This document shows, piece after piece, positions 1-8,073 of a DNA stretch of 64,000 bases; within the stretch, counting starts at the first letter, position 1, and every line of letters begins with the position of its first letter. Location: contig OZ245872.1 in NCBI GenBank assembly GCA_965229345.1, positions 2,852,001 through 2,916,000 on the forward strand, in the 5' to 3' direction. A model generated the notes under the pieces. That model searched no databases. It was given only the letters and a program-made list of their open reading frames with translations, and was not told where the DNA came from. The position numbers and the translations under genes are program-made. This stretch comes from PBB1 sp965229345 (lineage in GTDB: Bacteria; Pseudomonadota; Gammaproteobacteria; Burkholderiales; Burkholderiaceae_C).

Positions 1-67
1 CGTGACGAAGAAGAGCCGGATCTCATGTGCCTGAGCGACAACCAGCCAACGCATGCGCGCTTGCGCC

Positions 68-448
68 TCAGCGCTTCTCGGTCGGCCGGTACACGCAGCG
101 GTCGCCGCTGCTGTCGCGCGCCACGCTGACGGCATGCAGGCCCGGCAGCTGCGCCAGTTCGCGGTGGATGAACAGGCACAGGTTCTCCAACGTCGGCACG
201 CCCAGGCCCTCGACCTCGTCGAGGTAGTGATGATCCAGGCGCTCGCGCAGCGCCGCGATGGCCGCACGCAGCACGCCCAGGTCGAGCAGCATGCCGGTGG
301 CGGGATCGACCGCGCCGCGCAACGTCACCTCGGCGCGGTAGCTGTGCCCGTGCACGCGGCGGCTGCCGGCGGCCTCGGCGCCATCGACGGCCTTGCGGCG
401 CAGCGTGTGGGCGGCGTCGAAGTAGAAACTCTGGCTCAGCTCGAACAT
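68..448 (-). CDS. queD: QueD-like 6-carboxytetrahydropterin synthase homologue
   Basis: This 126-residue protein belongs to the PTPS/QueD family, which converts dihydroneopterin triphosphate to 6-carboxytetrahydropterin, the second step of queuosine (7-deazaguanine) synthesis. Zinc-ligand histidines are visible as DAAH (His14) and HGH (His33, His35), and the LDHHYLDE segment is typical. The position that is cysteine in E. coli QueD (KCGRLHGH, recalled) is serine here (Ser29), and the C-terminal ET motif reads ARDSSGD. It may therefore be a diverged subfamily. It is the last gene of the cobalamin-riboswitch operon, 15 bases after queE. The family call is firm; the exact reaction is less certain. 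Confidence 0.85.
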   Translation of the reverse strand: MFELSQSFYFDAAHTLRRKAVDGAEAAGSRRVHGHSYRAEVTLRGAVDPATGMLLDLGVLRAAIAALRERLDHHYLDEVEGLGVPTLENLCLFIHRELAQLPGLHAVSVARDSSGDRCVYRPTEKR

Positions 449-463
449 GGGGTGAAGGTGGTG

Positions 464-1099
464 CTATCGAATGCCGAGGGTCTTGTGGGTCTGCACGCTG
501 AGCTTCCAGCGCGGATGGTCCAGGCACCATTGAATGGCCCAAGCCGTGTACTCTGCGCGCAGCGGCCCATCCATCGGCTGCACGCGCAGGTGCTCGAAGT
601 CCAGCGCCTGCAGGGCCAGCAGGTCCAGCCCGGGCTGATGCACCACCACTTTCAACTCGTGGCCACTGCGCTGCACAAGCGGCGCGCCGGCCTTGGGGCT
701 GATGCACAGCCAATCGATACCCGGTGGGGCCGCGAGTGTGCCGTTGCTTTCCACGGCGATCTCGAAGCGCTGCAGGTGCAAGGCGTCGATCAGGGCCGCA
801 TCCACCTGCAGCAGCGGCTCACCGCCGGTCAGCACCGCAAAGCGCAGACCCGCATCGCTGGCAGGCCAGCAGGCGGCCATTTGCTGCGCGAGTTGCGCGG
901 CATCGGCATAGCGTGCGCCGAGGGTGCCGTCGATGCCGACGAATTCGGTATCGCAGAAGCGGCATTGCGCACTGGCGCGGTCGGCTTCGCGGCCACTCCA
1001 CAGGTTGCAGCCGGCAAAGCGGCAGAACACCGCCGGCCGCCCGGCGTGCAGGCCCTCGCCTTGCAACGTATAGAAGATCTCTTTGATGGCATAGCTCAC
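464..1099 (-). CDS. queE: 7-carboxy-7-deazaguanine synthase QueE
   Basis: This 211-residue radical SAM enzyme turns 6-carboxytetrahydropterin into 7-carboxy-7-deazaguanine in queuosine synthesis. The N-terminus IKEIFYTLQGEG is the family signature. The cluster cysteines are Cys31, Cys46 and Cys49, giving CX14CX2C instead of the standard CX3CX2C; this variant is known in Burkholderia-type QueE. The FAVLTGGEP segment is the glycine-rich SAM-binding motif. The start overlaps the cobT stop by four bases (ATGA), so queE is translationally coupled to cobalamin genes. Confidence 0.95.
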   Translation of the reverse strand: MSYAIKEIFYTLQGEGLHAGRPAVFCRFAGCNLWSGREADRASAQCRFCDTEFVGIDGTLGARYADAAQLAQQMAACWPASDAGLRFAVLTGGEPLLQVDAALIDALHLQRFEIAVESNGTLAAPPGIDWLCISPKAGAPLVQRSGHELKVVVHQPGLDLLALQALDFEHLRVQPMDGPLRAEYTAWAIQWCLDHPRWKLSVQTHKTLGIR

Positions 1100-2136
1100 G
1101 ATGGCGAATTATCCCGCTGCGACACCCGGGCCGACGCGAAGCTCGCCATCTCGGCCAGGATGCGGCAGGCCAATTCCAGCAGCGGCCAGGCGAGCGCCGC
1201 CCCCGAGCCTTCGCCCAGGCGCATGCCCAGGTCGAGCAGCGGCTGCACGGCCAGGTGTTTCAGCCAGCGTGAATGGCCGCCTTCTGCCGAGCAATGCGAG
1301 AACACGCAGCGCCCCAACACCGCCGGTTGCAAGGCCGACGCCACCGCCACGGCGGCTGTGGTGATGAAACCATCGACGACGATCACGCGCCGCTCCGCGG
1401 CGGCCTGCAGCACCGCGCCGGTGATCGTTGCGATCTCCAGACCACCGAGCGCGGCGAGCACGTGCAGCGGCTCCACGGCGTTCGCATTGGCCGCCAGCGC
1501 TTCGTGCAGCACGTCGAGCTTGCGCCGCAGGCCGGCATCGTCCAGACCCGTGCCGCGGCCGACGCAGCTGGCCAGCGGTTCGCCGTTCAGGCGCGCCATC
1601 AGCAGGCTCGCGGCGGAGGTGTTGGCGATGCCCATCTCGCCCAGCAGCAGCACGTTGCCGGGGAGGCCGCGCACGATGGCCCGGCCCTGTGTGAGCGCGG
1701 CCTCGCACTGGGCGCGGCTCATCGCCGGGCCGCGGCTCGCATCGGCGCTGCCGCGTGCGACCTTGGCCACGACCAGGCCGGCGCGCGGTGCGAAGTCGCG
1801 CGCCACGCCGCAATCGACCACCGTCAGCGCCAGGCCATGCTGGCGCGCCAGCACGCTGACCGCTGCGCCGCCGGCGAGGAAGTTCTCCACCATCTGCCAG
1901 GTCACGTCGCTCGGGTAGGCCGAGACGCCGCGTGCCGCCAGGCCATGGTCGGCGGCAAAAACAACGAGCTGCGGGTGCTTCAACTGCGGCGTCTCGCTGC
2001 CGAGGATCAGGCCCAGTTGCAATGCCAGCGCCTCCAGCCGGCCGAGCGCGCCAAGCGGCTTGGTCTTGTTGTCGATGCACCGGCGCAGCGCCTGATCGAG
2101 CGCGGGATCATGCAGTTCGGAGACGGTCGGGATCAT
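1096..2136 (-). CDS. cobT: Nicotinate-nucleotide--dimethylbenzimidazole phosphoribosyltransferase CobT
   Basis: This 346-residue enzyme makes alpha-ribazole phosphate from dimethylbenzimidazole and nicotinate mononucleotide, activating the lower ligand of B12. Family motifs are NKTKPLGALGRLE near the N-terminus, FAADHGLAARGVSAYP, GEMGIANTSAASLL and RLGEGSGAALA near the C-terminus, where the catalytic glutamate lies. The reading frame is open further upstream, but the ATG at 2136 (MIPTVSELHDP) gives the normal family length and a four-base overlap with the cobQ stop. BluB, the source of its substrate, is encoded upstream in the same operon. Confidence 0.95.
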   Translation of the reverse strand: MIPTVSELHDPALDQALRRCIDNKTKPLGALGRLEALALQLGLILGSETPQLKHPQLVVFAADHGLAARGVSAYPSDVTWQMVENFLAGGAAVSVLARQHGLALTVVDCGVARDFAPRAGLVVAKVARGSADASRGPAMSRAQCEAALTQGRAIVRGLPGNVLLLGEMGIANTSAASLLMARLNGEPLASCVGRGTGLDDAGLRRKLDVLHEALAANANAVEPLHVLAALGGLEIATITGAVLQAAAERRVIVVDGFITTAAVAVASALQPAVLGRCVFSHCSAEGGHSRWLKHLAVQPLLDLGMRLGEGSGAALAWPLLELACRILAEMASFASARVSQRDNSPS

Positions 2137-3623
2137 GCTGTGGGGCGAGTGGGTGAAGGAAAAGCCAGGCGGTGCAGCACACCGGGCGCGAAGTGAGTGT
2201 CGATGAAGTCGGCCAGGCCATCGAACACCGTGTCCAGGGTGAACGACGAGGCTCCGAACAGCGCGCGCAGAACCTCGGGCGACTCGAACAATCCGTGGGC
2301 GTACAGGCCCAGCACACTGCCGCGCTGCCAGCCAATGGCCTCGCCCGCGTCGTTGAACAAGGCCACGTCGGCAGTTGACAGATCGGATCGCTGCGCACTG
2401 CGTCCCTGGCGGATCTCGTAGCCATCGAAAGCGAGTCCGGCGAGTGAAGCCCAGGCCCCCGTGACCTTGCCGAACCGAGCCTGCGCAGACCGCAGCAGCT
2501 TGGTCGACTCGAAGCGGGTGACCAGCGGCAGCAGCCCAAGGCCAGGACCGGACCCGTCGATACCATTGGGGTCGATCAAGGCCTCGCCCAGCATCTGCAG
2601 ACCGCCGCACAGGCCCAGCACGGGCTTGCCGAGCGCAACGTGGTGTGCGATGGCGGCATCGAGCCGCTGCGCGCGCAGCCAGGCCAGGTCGCCGCTGGTG
2701 TGCTTGGAGCCGGGCAGGATGATCCAGTCGGCGCCTGCCAGCTGCGCGGGCTCACGCGCCCACGTGAGCCGCACGCCGTTGATGTTGCGCAGCGGCTGAA
2801 ACTCGTCCAGGTTGCTGATGCGTGGGTACGCCACCACGGCAATGCGCAGGCCTCCCACCCGGCCGGACGGCGCATCGTCGAACACACCGTCTTCTTCGGG
2901 CAGGCCGTGGCCGCGCCACATCGGCAGCACGGCCAGCGTGGGCACGCCGGTCAGCGCCTGCAACTGCTCCGGGCCTGGCGGCAGCAGCCCCGCGTCGCCC
3001 CGGAAGCGGTTGAGCACGAAGCCGCGGATCAGCGCGCGTTCCTCGGGTGGCAGCAACTGGTGCGTGCCGTACAGATGCGCGAACGCCCCGCCGCGGTCGA
3101 TGTCGGCCACCAGCAGGCAGGCGGCATGGGCCTCGCGCGCGGTGCGCAGGTTGACGTAGTCGCTGGCCCGCAGGTTGATCTCGGCCGGCGAGCCGGCGCC
3201 CTCGATCACGACCACGTCGTTCTCGGCCATGAGCCCCTGCAAAGACTCGCGGGCATAGGGCCACAGCAACTCGCCGCGTTCGTGCCAGGGCACGCGCGCG
3301 AGCTCGGGCCGCACCTCGCCCAGCACCACCACCTGGCTGCCGCGGTCGTTCTCGGGCTTGAGCAGCACCGGGTTCATGCGCACTTCGGGGCGGGTGCGCG
3401 CCGCCAGCGCCTGAAAATACTGCGCGCTGCCGATCTCGCCCATCTGCTGCCCGTGCGGCCCGGCCAGCCCCGGCACGACACGCGCGTTGTTGCCCATGTT
3501 CTGCGCCTTGAAGGGAGCCACCTTCAAACCCTGGCGCGCGTACCAGCGGCACAGCGCGGTAGCCAGCCAGCTCTTGCCGGCACCGCTGGTGCAACCCAGC
3601 ACCATCACGGCGCGGGCCGTCAC
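2133..3623 (-). CDS. cobQ: Cobyric acid synthase CobQ
   Basis: This enzyme amidates four carboxylates (b, d, e, g) of adenosylcobyrinate diamide using glutamine. It has 496 residues, normal for CobQ/CbiP. The N-terminal half is a dethiobiotin-synthetase-like ATPase with P-loop CTSGAGKSW and the family segment APFKAQNMGNNA. The C-terminal half is a class I glutamine amidotransferase with nucleophile region LGLCGGLQMLGE. The chosen start is a GTG at 3623 that overlaps the cobC TGA (GTGA); an in-frame ATG lies six codons in. The longer upstream frame is out of frame with cobC and is not credible. Confidence 0.94.
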   Translation of the reverse strand: MTARAVMVLGCTSGAGKSWLATALCRWYARQGLKVAPFKAQNMGNNARVVPGLAGPHGQQMGEIGSAQYFQALAARTRPEVRMNPVLLKPENDRGSQVVVLGEVRPELARVPWHERGELLWPYARESLQGLMAENDVVVIEGAGSPAEINLRASDYVNLRTAREAHAACLLVADIDRGGAFAHLYGTHQLLPPEERALIRGFVLNRFRGDAGLLPPGPEQLQALTGVPTLAVLPMWRGHGLPEEDGVFDDAPSGRVGGLRIAVVAYPRISNLDEFQPLRNINGVRLTWAREPAQLAGADWIILPGSKHTSGDLAWLRAQRLDAAIAHHVALGKPVLGLCGGLQMLGEALIDPNGIDGSGPGLGLLPLVTRFESTKLLRSAQARFGKVTGAWASLAGLAFDGYEIRQGRSAQRSDLSTADVALFNDAGEAIGWQRGSVLGLYAHGLFESPEVLRALFGASSFTLDTVFDGLADFIDTHFAPGVLHRLAFPSPTRPTA

Positions 3624-4657
3624 GACGGCCCCCACGCATCGAGCAGCGCCTGCCCCGCATGCGGCACCTGCACGCTCACGCGCACCCAGCCGGGCAGGCC
3701 GAAGGACGTGGCATCGCGCAGCTTGATGCCCTGGCCGCGCAAGCGCATCAGGCGTTGCGGCAGCGCAGTGCTCTGCTCTGCCGGTTTGGCCAGCCAGAAG
3801 TTCGTCACCGAGGGCCGTTGCTGCCAGCCAAGCGACACCAGCGCTTCGCGTTGATCTCGCGCCCAATGCAAGAGTTGCACGCGCGATTGCGCAAGCCAGG
3901 TCTGCGTCGCGGCCAGAGGCAGTGCATCGAGCAGTGCGACGCCCTCGGCGGACAACACCCAGCTCGGCGCCAGTGACTCGGCATGTGGCAGCAAGGCCTG
4001 CGCATCGTGGGCCGGTGCCAGCAGATAGCCCGCGCGCACGCCGGTGAGGCCCAGAGCCTTGTTGGGCGAGAAGCACTGCCAGGCCTGCTGCGCCAGCGCG
4101 AGCGGCACGGGGTTCTCGCCCTGCAGACGCAGGGGCTCGTAGGCACGGTCCAGGGCCAGCACCAGGTTCCGCTGCGCGGCAGCACGCACCAGGGCCGCCC
4201 AGAAGTCGGCAGACAAGCTCTGCCCGGTGGGGTTGCAAGGCTCGCACAGCCAGACCAGCACCGGTGACTGCGCGTCGCTCAGGCCCGTCAATAGAGCGTC
4301 GGCACCAGCGTACTCGCGCACGGCCAAGCCCAGCGCGAGTGCTGCCGCCGCATAGTCACCATAACCCGGTCGCGGCACCCAGACCGTGCGCACGCCTTGC
4401 AGCAAAGCCGCCAGCGTGAGCCGGCGGATCGCCTCGCTAGTGCCGGCGGTGGGCAGCACACGCTCGGTTGCCACGCCGTGCCAGCTCGCCAGGCGCTCGC
4501 GCAATCTGCGGTAGTGCGGGTCGGGATAATGCCCGCGCTCGGCCTCGCGCAGCGCCACCAGGACGCCAGGCGGCGGGCCCAGAGGGTTGGCGTTGGTGGA
4601 GAAATCGTGAGCGATGAGCGCACCACCGTCGGGCCCGCCATGTTCGATAGGGGTCAT
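3620..4657 (-). CDS. cobC: Threonine-phosphate decarboxylase CobC (Salmonella CobD)
   Basis: This 345-residue PLP-dependent aminotransferase-fold enzyme decarboxylates L-threonine O-3-phosphate to (R)-1-amino-2-propanol phosphate, the linker of the B12 nucleotide loop. HDFSTNANPLGPPP near the N-terminus and the PLP lysine in SPNKALGLTGVRAGY are diagnostic. The ATG at 4657 (MTPIEHGG) gives the expected length and a four-base overlap with cobD, whose product consumes the aminopropanol phosphate. The final four bases overlap the cobQ start. Confidence 0.92.
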   Translation of the reverse strand: MTPIEHGGPDGGALIAHDFSTNANPLGPPPGVLVALREAERGHYPDPHYRRLRERLASWHGVATERVLPTAGTSEAIRRLTLAALLQGVRTVWVPRPGYGDYAAAALALGLAVREYAGADALLTGLSDAQSPVLVWLCEPCNPTGQSLSADFWAALVRAAAQRNLVLALDRAYEPLRLQGENPVPLALAQQAWQCFSPNKALGLTGVRAGYLLAPAHDAQALLPHAESLAPSWVLSAEGVALLDALPLAATQTWLAQSRVQLLHWARDQREALVSLGWQQRPSVTNFWLAKPAEQSTALPQRLMRLRGQGIKLRDATSFGLPGWVRVSVQVPHAGQALLDAWGPS

Positions 4658-5595
4658 GGCTGCCTCGCCCCATTCAACGCACCCGCCACGGCCAGCGCCA
4701 GTGCGCATATCCCGGCCGCCCACAGCACGGCACGCCCTGCCCAAGCCAGTGCCTGCCGCGTGTCCCGGGCAACGGGCGCCTGACCTGCCGGGTTGAGCGT
4801 GTACACCCCGGGCTTGCGCAACTGCACGCCCAACAGCAGGGCCATCGCGCCCATCGGCCAGCCGCCATTGGGCGAAGGTGTGCGCCGCGCCTCCATCCGC
4901 AGCGTCCGCCAGCGCAGGCGGCGCCACACCGCCAGGCACAGCAGCACGGCCGTGAGCCGCGCCGGTAGCCACGACAGCAGGTCGTCGGCACGCGCGGCCC
5001 ATTTGCCGGCCCACTCATAGCGGCCGCGATAGCCCCACATCGCGTCGGCCGTGTTGGCCCAGCGGTACAGCGCCGCCGCCGGCAGCCCGCCGAGCGCGAA
5101 CCAGAACAGCGGCGCCACCAGCGAATCGTTGAGGTTCTCGGCCAGTGACTCGATCGCGCTCTCGCGCACCTGCGTCGCGTCGAGCCGGTTCGCGTCGCGG
5201 CTGACCAGGCGCTGCAGGCGCGCACGGCCGGCGTCCAGCGATTCCGCCAGCGCAGCCTCCACCGCCGCCACTTCGTCGCGCAGCATGCGCCAAGCCAGCA
5301 AAGGCTTGAGCAGCATGCCCAGGGCGATGGCATCCAGCGGCCAGGGCCAGCCGCGCAGCCAACGCTCTAACACCACTGCCAGCGCCATGAGCGTCGCGCC
5401 TCCGAGCAGCCAGACGAGCGCACCGCCCGCCAAGGCCGCAACCGGACGCAGCGCCGCCAGCCTCGGCCCGAAAGCCCCAAGGGCGTGGCCCATTGCAACC
5501 ACCGGGTGCGCCCGAACCGGCGGCTCGCCCCAAAGGCGGTCGATCAGCAAGGCCACGATCACCGCCAGGGACGGTGTCAGGGAGAAAGCGACCAT
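4654..5595 (-). CDS. cobD: Adenosylcobinamide-phosphate synthase CobD/CbiB
   Basis: This is a polytopic inner-membrane enzyme that joins aminopropanol phosphate to adenosylcobyric acid. At 313 residues it matches CbiB. Typical stretches are LLIDRLWGEPPVRAHPVVAMG at the N-terminus, the ESLAENLNDSLVAPLFW core and NTADAMWGYR. Several hydrophobic segments are obvious. The ATG at 5595 shares one base with the cobO stop; a TTG one codon earlier is possible but less likely. Confidence 0.94.
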   Translation of the reverse strand: MVAFSLTPSLAVIVALLIDRLWGEPPVRAHPVVAMGHALGAFGPRLAALRPVAALAGGALVWLLGGATLMALAVVLERWLRGWPWPLDAIALGMLLKPLLAWRMLRDEVAAVEAALAESLDAGRARLQRLVSRDANRLDATQVRESAIESLAENLNDSLVAPLFWFALGGLPAAALYRWANTADAMWGYRGRYEWAGKWAARADDLLSWLPARLTAVLLCLAVWRRLRWRTLRMEARRTPSPNGGWPMGAMALLLGVQLRKPGVYTLNPAGQAPVARDTRQALAWAGRAVLWAAGICALALAVAGALNGARQP

Positions 5596-6164
5596 CAATC
5601 CTCGATCCCGCGCTGCGCCGGCACGCCGGCCTTGAAGTGGTGCTTGACCAGCGACATCTCGGTCACCGTATCGGCGAGTGCTATGAGTTCGCCCGGGCAG
5701 CCGCGGCCCGTGAGCAGCACATGCACATGGGCGGGCCGCTCGCGCAGGCAGGCTAGCACCGCAACCAGCGGCAGCCAGCCGTAGCGCAAGGGGTACATGA
5801 TCTCGTCGAGCACGACGAGAAAGTGTTCGCCGCCGCGGATCGTGGCCTCGGCCCGCGCCCAGCCATCGAGCGCCAGTTGCGCCGAGTGTTCGAGGTCGCG
5901 GCTCTTCCAGCTGAAGCCGTCGCCCAGGCCTTCGATGGGGATGCCGAGTTGCTCGAACACACGGTGCTCGCCGAAGCGCGCGCTGGGCACCTTCATGAAC
6001 TGGTAAATCTTCACCGGCTTGCCGCGCCCATGCGCGCGCAGCGCGAGGCCGAAAGCGGCAGTGCTCTTGCCCTTGCCGTCGCCGGTGTGCACGATAACCA
6101 GGCCGCGCCGTTCGCCTTCAGGGCGCTCGTAGCGCTTTTCTGCGGGTGGAGTTTCGATCTTCAT
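5595..6164 (-). CDS. cobO: Cob(I)yrinic acid a,c-diamide adenosyltransferase CobO/BtuR
   Basis: This 189-residue enzyme transfers the 5'-deoxyadenosyl group of ATP to cob(I)alamin or corrinoid precursors, completing the upper ligand. The P-loop HTGDGKGKSTAAFGLALR near residues 26-43 and the LDEIMYPLRYGWL segment are typical of BtuR/CobA-type adenosyltransferases. It lies between the cobA-bluB fusion, with a four-base overlap, and cobD. It is cytoplasmic and needs the corrinoid reduced to Co(I). Confidence 0.95.
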   Translation of the reverse strand: MKIETPPAEKRYERPEGERRGLVIVHTGDGKGKSTAAFGLALRAHGRGKPVKIYQFMKVPSARFGEHRVFEQLGIPIEGLGDGFSWKSRDLEHSAQLALDGWARAEATIRGGEHFLVVLDEIMYPLRYGWLPLVAVLACLRERPAHVHVLLTGRGCPGELIALADTVTEMSLVKHHFKAGVPAQRGIED

Positions 6165-7678
6165 CGCGCGGCCTCCGCTGAAGGCAACAGCGCGTCGTCA
6201 TGCCAGATATCGGTGTGGACGAACCCGGCCAGCGGCCGCCCCCGTCGCCAGCCTGTTTCTTCGAGCATCGGTGCCGTGTAGAACGCTGGCACCGGGCCCA
6301 GACACAGCACGGCCATCGGCTGCGCGTCGGCGGGCAGGTGCAGCAGTTGCGCCAGCGCCTCGGGCTCAAACATCGAGACCCAGCCCAGGCCGAGGTTCTC
6401 GGCGCGTGCGGCCAGCCACAGGTTTTCAATTGCGCAGGCGAGCGAGCACAGGGCCATGTCGCGCGGCATCGTGCGGCGGCCGAACACCGTGCCATCGTCG
6501 GGCGCGAGCACCGCAACGATGAGCTCGGCGCACTCACGCACGCCTTCGACCTTGAGGCGCAGGAATTCATCGCTGCGCGTGCCCAGTGCCACGGCGGTCA
6601 GCGCGCACTCGGCCTCGACCAGATCGGCGATGCGCGCCCGCAAGCCTGGATCGATCACGCGCACGAAGCGCCACGACTGCATCAGCCCGACCGACGGCGC
6701 GCCGTGCGCGGCCTGCAGCATGCGCTGCAACACCGCCGCGTCTACAGACGCACCGGGTGTGAAGTGGCGCATGTCACGGCGCGCAGCGAGCACGCGGTAG
6801 AAGCTCGCGCGATCGGTGTCGGTGAAGTGCTCGCCGGTGCCCGCCGAAACCGATGAGGCGTGCACAGCACCCGCTTGCAAGGGCGCGCCGGCAGCCTCGA
6901 CGACCCGGTCCAAGACGATCTGGCTCAAGAAGTGCGGGCTCAAGGCCACCGTCTCGCCGATCACCAGCAAGCCCGGCCGCGGCCCGTAGGCTGGTGCCCG
7001 CTCGATCAGTGCAGCCAGGCCGGTCGCCAACACGCGCTGCCCGGCGCGCGTGCCGTCCTGAACGATCGCGGCTGGCGTGTCGGGCGCGAGGCCGTGCGCG
7101 ATGAGCTGGTGCGCGATTGCCGCGATGCGCTCGACGCCCATGTAGAACACCCGCGTCTGGCGCGGGCGGGCCAGCGCGGCCCAATCGAAATCAGAGCTGC
7201 CCTCTGCCAGATGACCGGACAGGAAGGTGCATGAATGCGAGAGTTCGCGGTGCGTGAGAGGAATACCCGCCGCCGCCGCGCAGCCGTTGGCCGCGCTGAT
7301 GCCCGGCACCACCTCGAAGGCAATGCCGGCCGCCTGCAGCGCCTGCACCTCTTCGCCGCCGCGGCCGAAGATGTGCGGGTCGCCGCCCTTGAGCCGGACA
7401 ACCCGGCGCCCCGTGCGCGCCTGCGCTATCAGCACGGCGTGGATCTGCGCCTGCGACATAGCATGGTCGCCCGAGGCCTTGCCGACGTAGATGCGCTCGG
7501 CCTGCCGTGGGATCAGCGCCAACACCTCGGGATCGATGAGCCGGTCGTGCACCACCACCTCGGCACGCTGGATACGGTCCAGCGCGCGCAGCGTCAGCAA
7601 GTCGGCCGGGCCGGGGCCGGCGCCGACGATGTGGACCATGCCGGGCTGAATGGCAGGCGCCTTTGGCGAGGCTTCCAT
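6161..7678 (-). CDS. Fused uroporphyrinogen-III methyltransferase (CobA) and dimethylbenzimidazole synthase (BluB)
   Basis: This 505-residue protein joins two B12 enzymes. Residues about 10-265 are a SAM-dependent uroporphyrinogen-III C-methyltransferase (HIVGAGPGPADLLTLRA, VVRLKGGDPHIFGRGGEE, VPGISAANGCAAAAGIPLTH), which makes precorrin-2. Residues about 285-505 are BluB, an oxygen-dependent flavin-destroying enzyme that makes 5,6-dimethylbenzimidazole (RRDMRHF, LMQSWRFVRV, NLGLGWVSMFEP). No stop or frameshift separates them. The ATG at 7678 is four bases after the ferredoxin stop; a longer frame upstream would run into that gene. The fusion links the first committed corrin step with lower-ligand synthesis. 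Confidence 0.93.
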   Translation of the reverse strand: MEASPKAPAIQPGMVHIVGAGPGPADLLTLRALDRIQRAEVVVHDRLIDPEVLALIPRQAERIYVGKASGDHAMSQAQIHAVLIAQARTGRRVVRLKGGDPHIFGRGGEEVQALQAAGIAFEVVPGISAANGCAAAAGIPLTHRELSHSCTFLSGHLAEGSSDFDWAALARPRQTRVFYMGVERIAAIAHQLIAHGLAPDTPAAIVQDGTRAGQRVLATGLAALIERAPAYGPRPGLLVIGETVALSPHFLSQIVLDRVVEAAGAPLQAGAVHASSVSAGTGEHFTDTDRASFYRVLAARRDMRHFTPGASVDAAVLQRMLQAAHGAPSVGLMQSWRFVRVIDPGLRARIADLVEAECALTAVALGTRSDEFLRLKVEGVRECAELIVAVLAPDDGTVFGRRTMPRDMALCSLACAIENLWLAARAENLGLGWVSMFEPEALAQLLHLPADAQPMAVLCLGPVPAFYTAPMLEETGWRRGRPLAGFVHTDIWHDDALLPSAEAAR

Positions 7679-7682
7679 CAAC

Positions 7683-8057
7683 TCAGCACCCACCGCCATC
7701 GCCCTGGCAAGTGCCGCCATCGGGGCCACGGTGGAACACCAGCTCTTCGACCGGCTGCCCGCCAACCAGGTGCTTCGCGATGATGCGGTCCATGTTGGCC
7801 GGCGTCACGTTGTAGTACCAGACGCCATCGGGCTGCACGCACAGAATCGGGCCGCCCTTGCAAGCCGCGAAGCAACTCACGCGACTGCGCTTCACACGCA
7901 TCTCGCCTTCGTGCAGGCCGGCCGCCTTGAACTTGTCGCCCAGGCTGTCGAACAACGCTTGCGACTGGCCGTCTTGCGTGCAGCGTGTGCCGGTGCAGAC
8001 GAGCAGGTGGCGGCGGTAATCGCCGATCTTGGGTTTGACGATGGGTTCTTCGTTCAT
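7683..8057 (-). CDS. Thioredoxin-fold [2Fe-2S] ferredoxin
   Basis: This 124-residue protein has the cysteine pattern of thioredoxin-like [2Fe-2S] ferredoxins: CTGTRC near residues 21-26, then CFAAC about 36 residues later, followed by a GGPILCVQPDG loop. It also ends in a cysteine- and glycine-rich tail (CQGDGGGC). It lies 16 bases after a TonB-dependent receptor and 4 bases before cobA-bluB, inside the riboswitch operon. A role as electron donor for corrinoid or cobalt reduction before adenosylation is reasonable, but is inferred only from position. Confidence 0.85.
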   Translation of the reverse strand: MNEEPIVKPKIGDYRRHLLVCTGTRCTQDGQSQALFDSLGDKFKAAGLHEGEMRVKRSRVSCFAACKGGPILCVQPDGVWYYNVTPANMDRIIAKHLVGGQPVEELVFHRGPDGGTCQGDGGGC

Positions 8058-8073
8058 GGTGAGGGCGATTGTT

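Noticed and set aside
1..67. Possible end of another gene at the window edge
   Set aside because: The 67 bases are too short to assign, and no family motif is visible in any frame.
53..1918. A long plus-strand open frame of 621 codons across queD, queE and cobT
   Set aside because: It is antisense to three recognisable enzymes and is alanine/arginine-rich without family motifs, a typical shadow in high-GC DNA.
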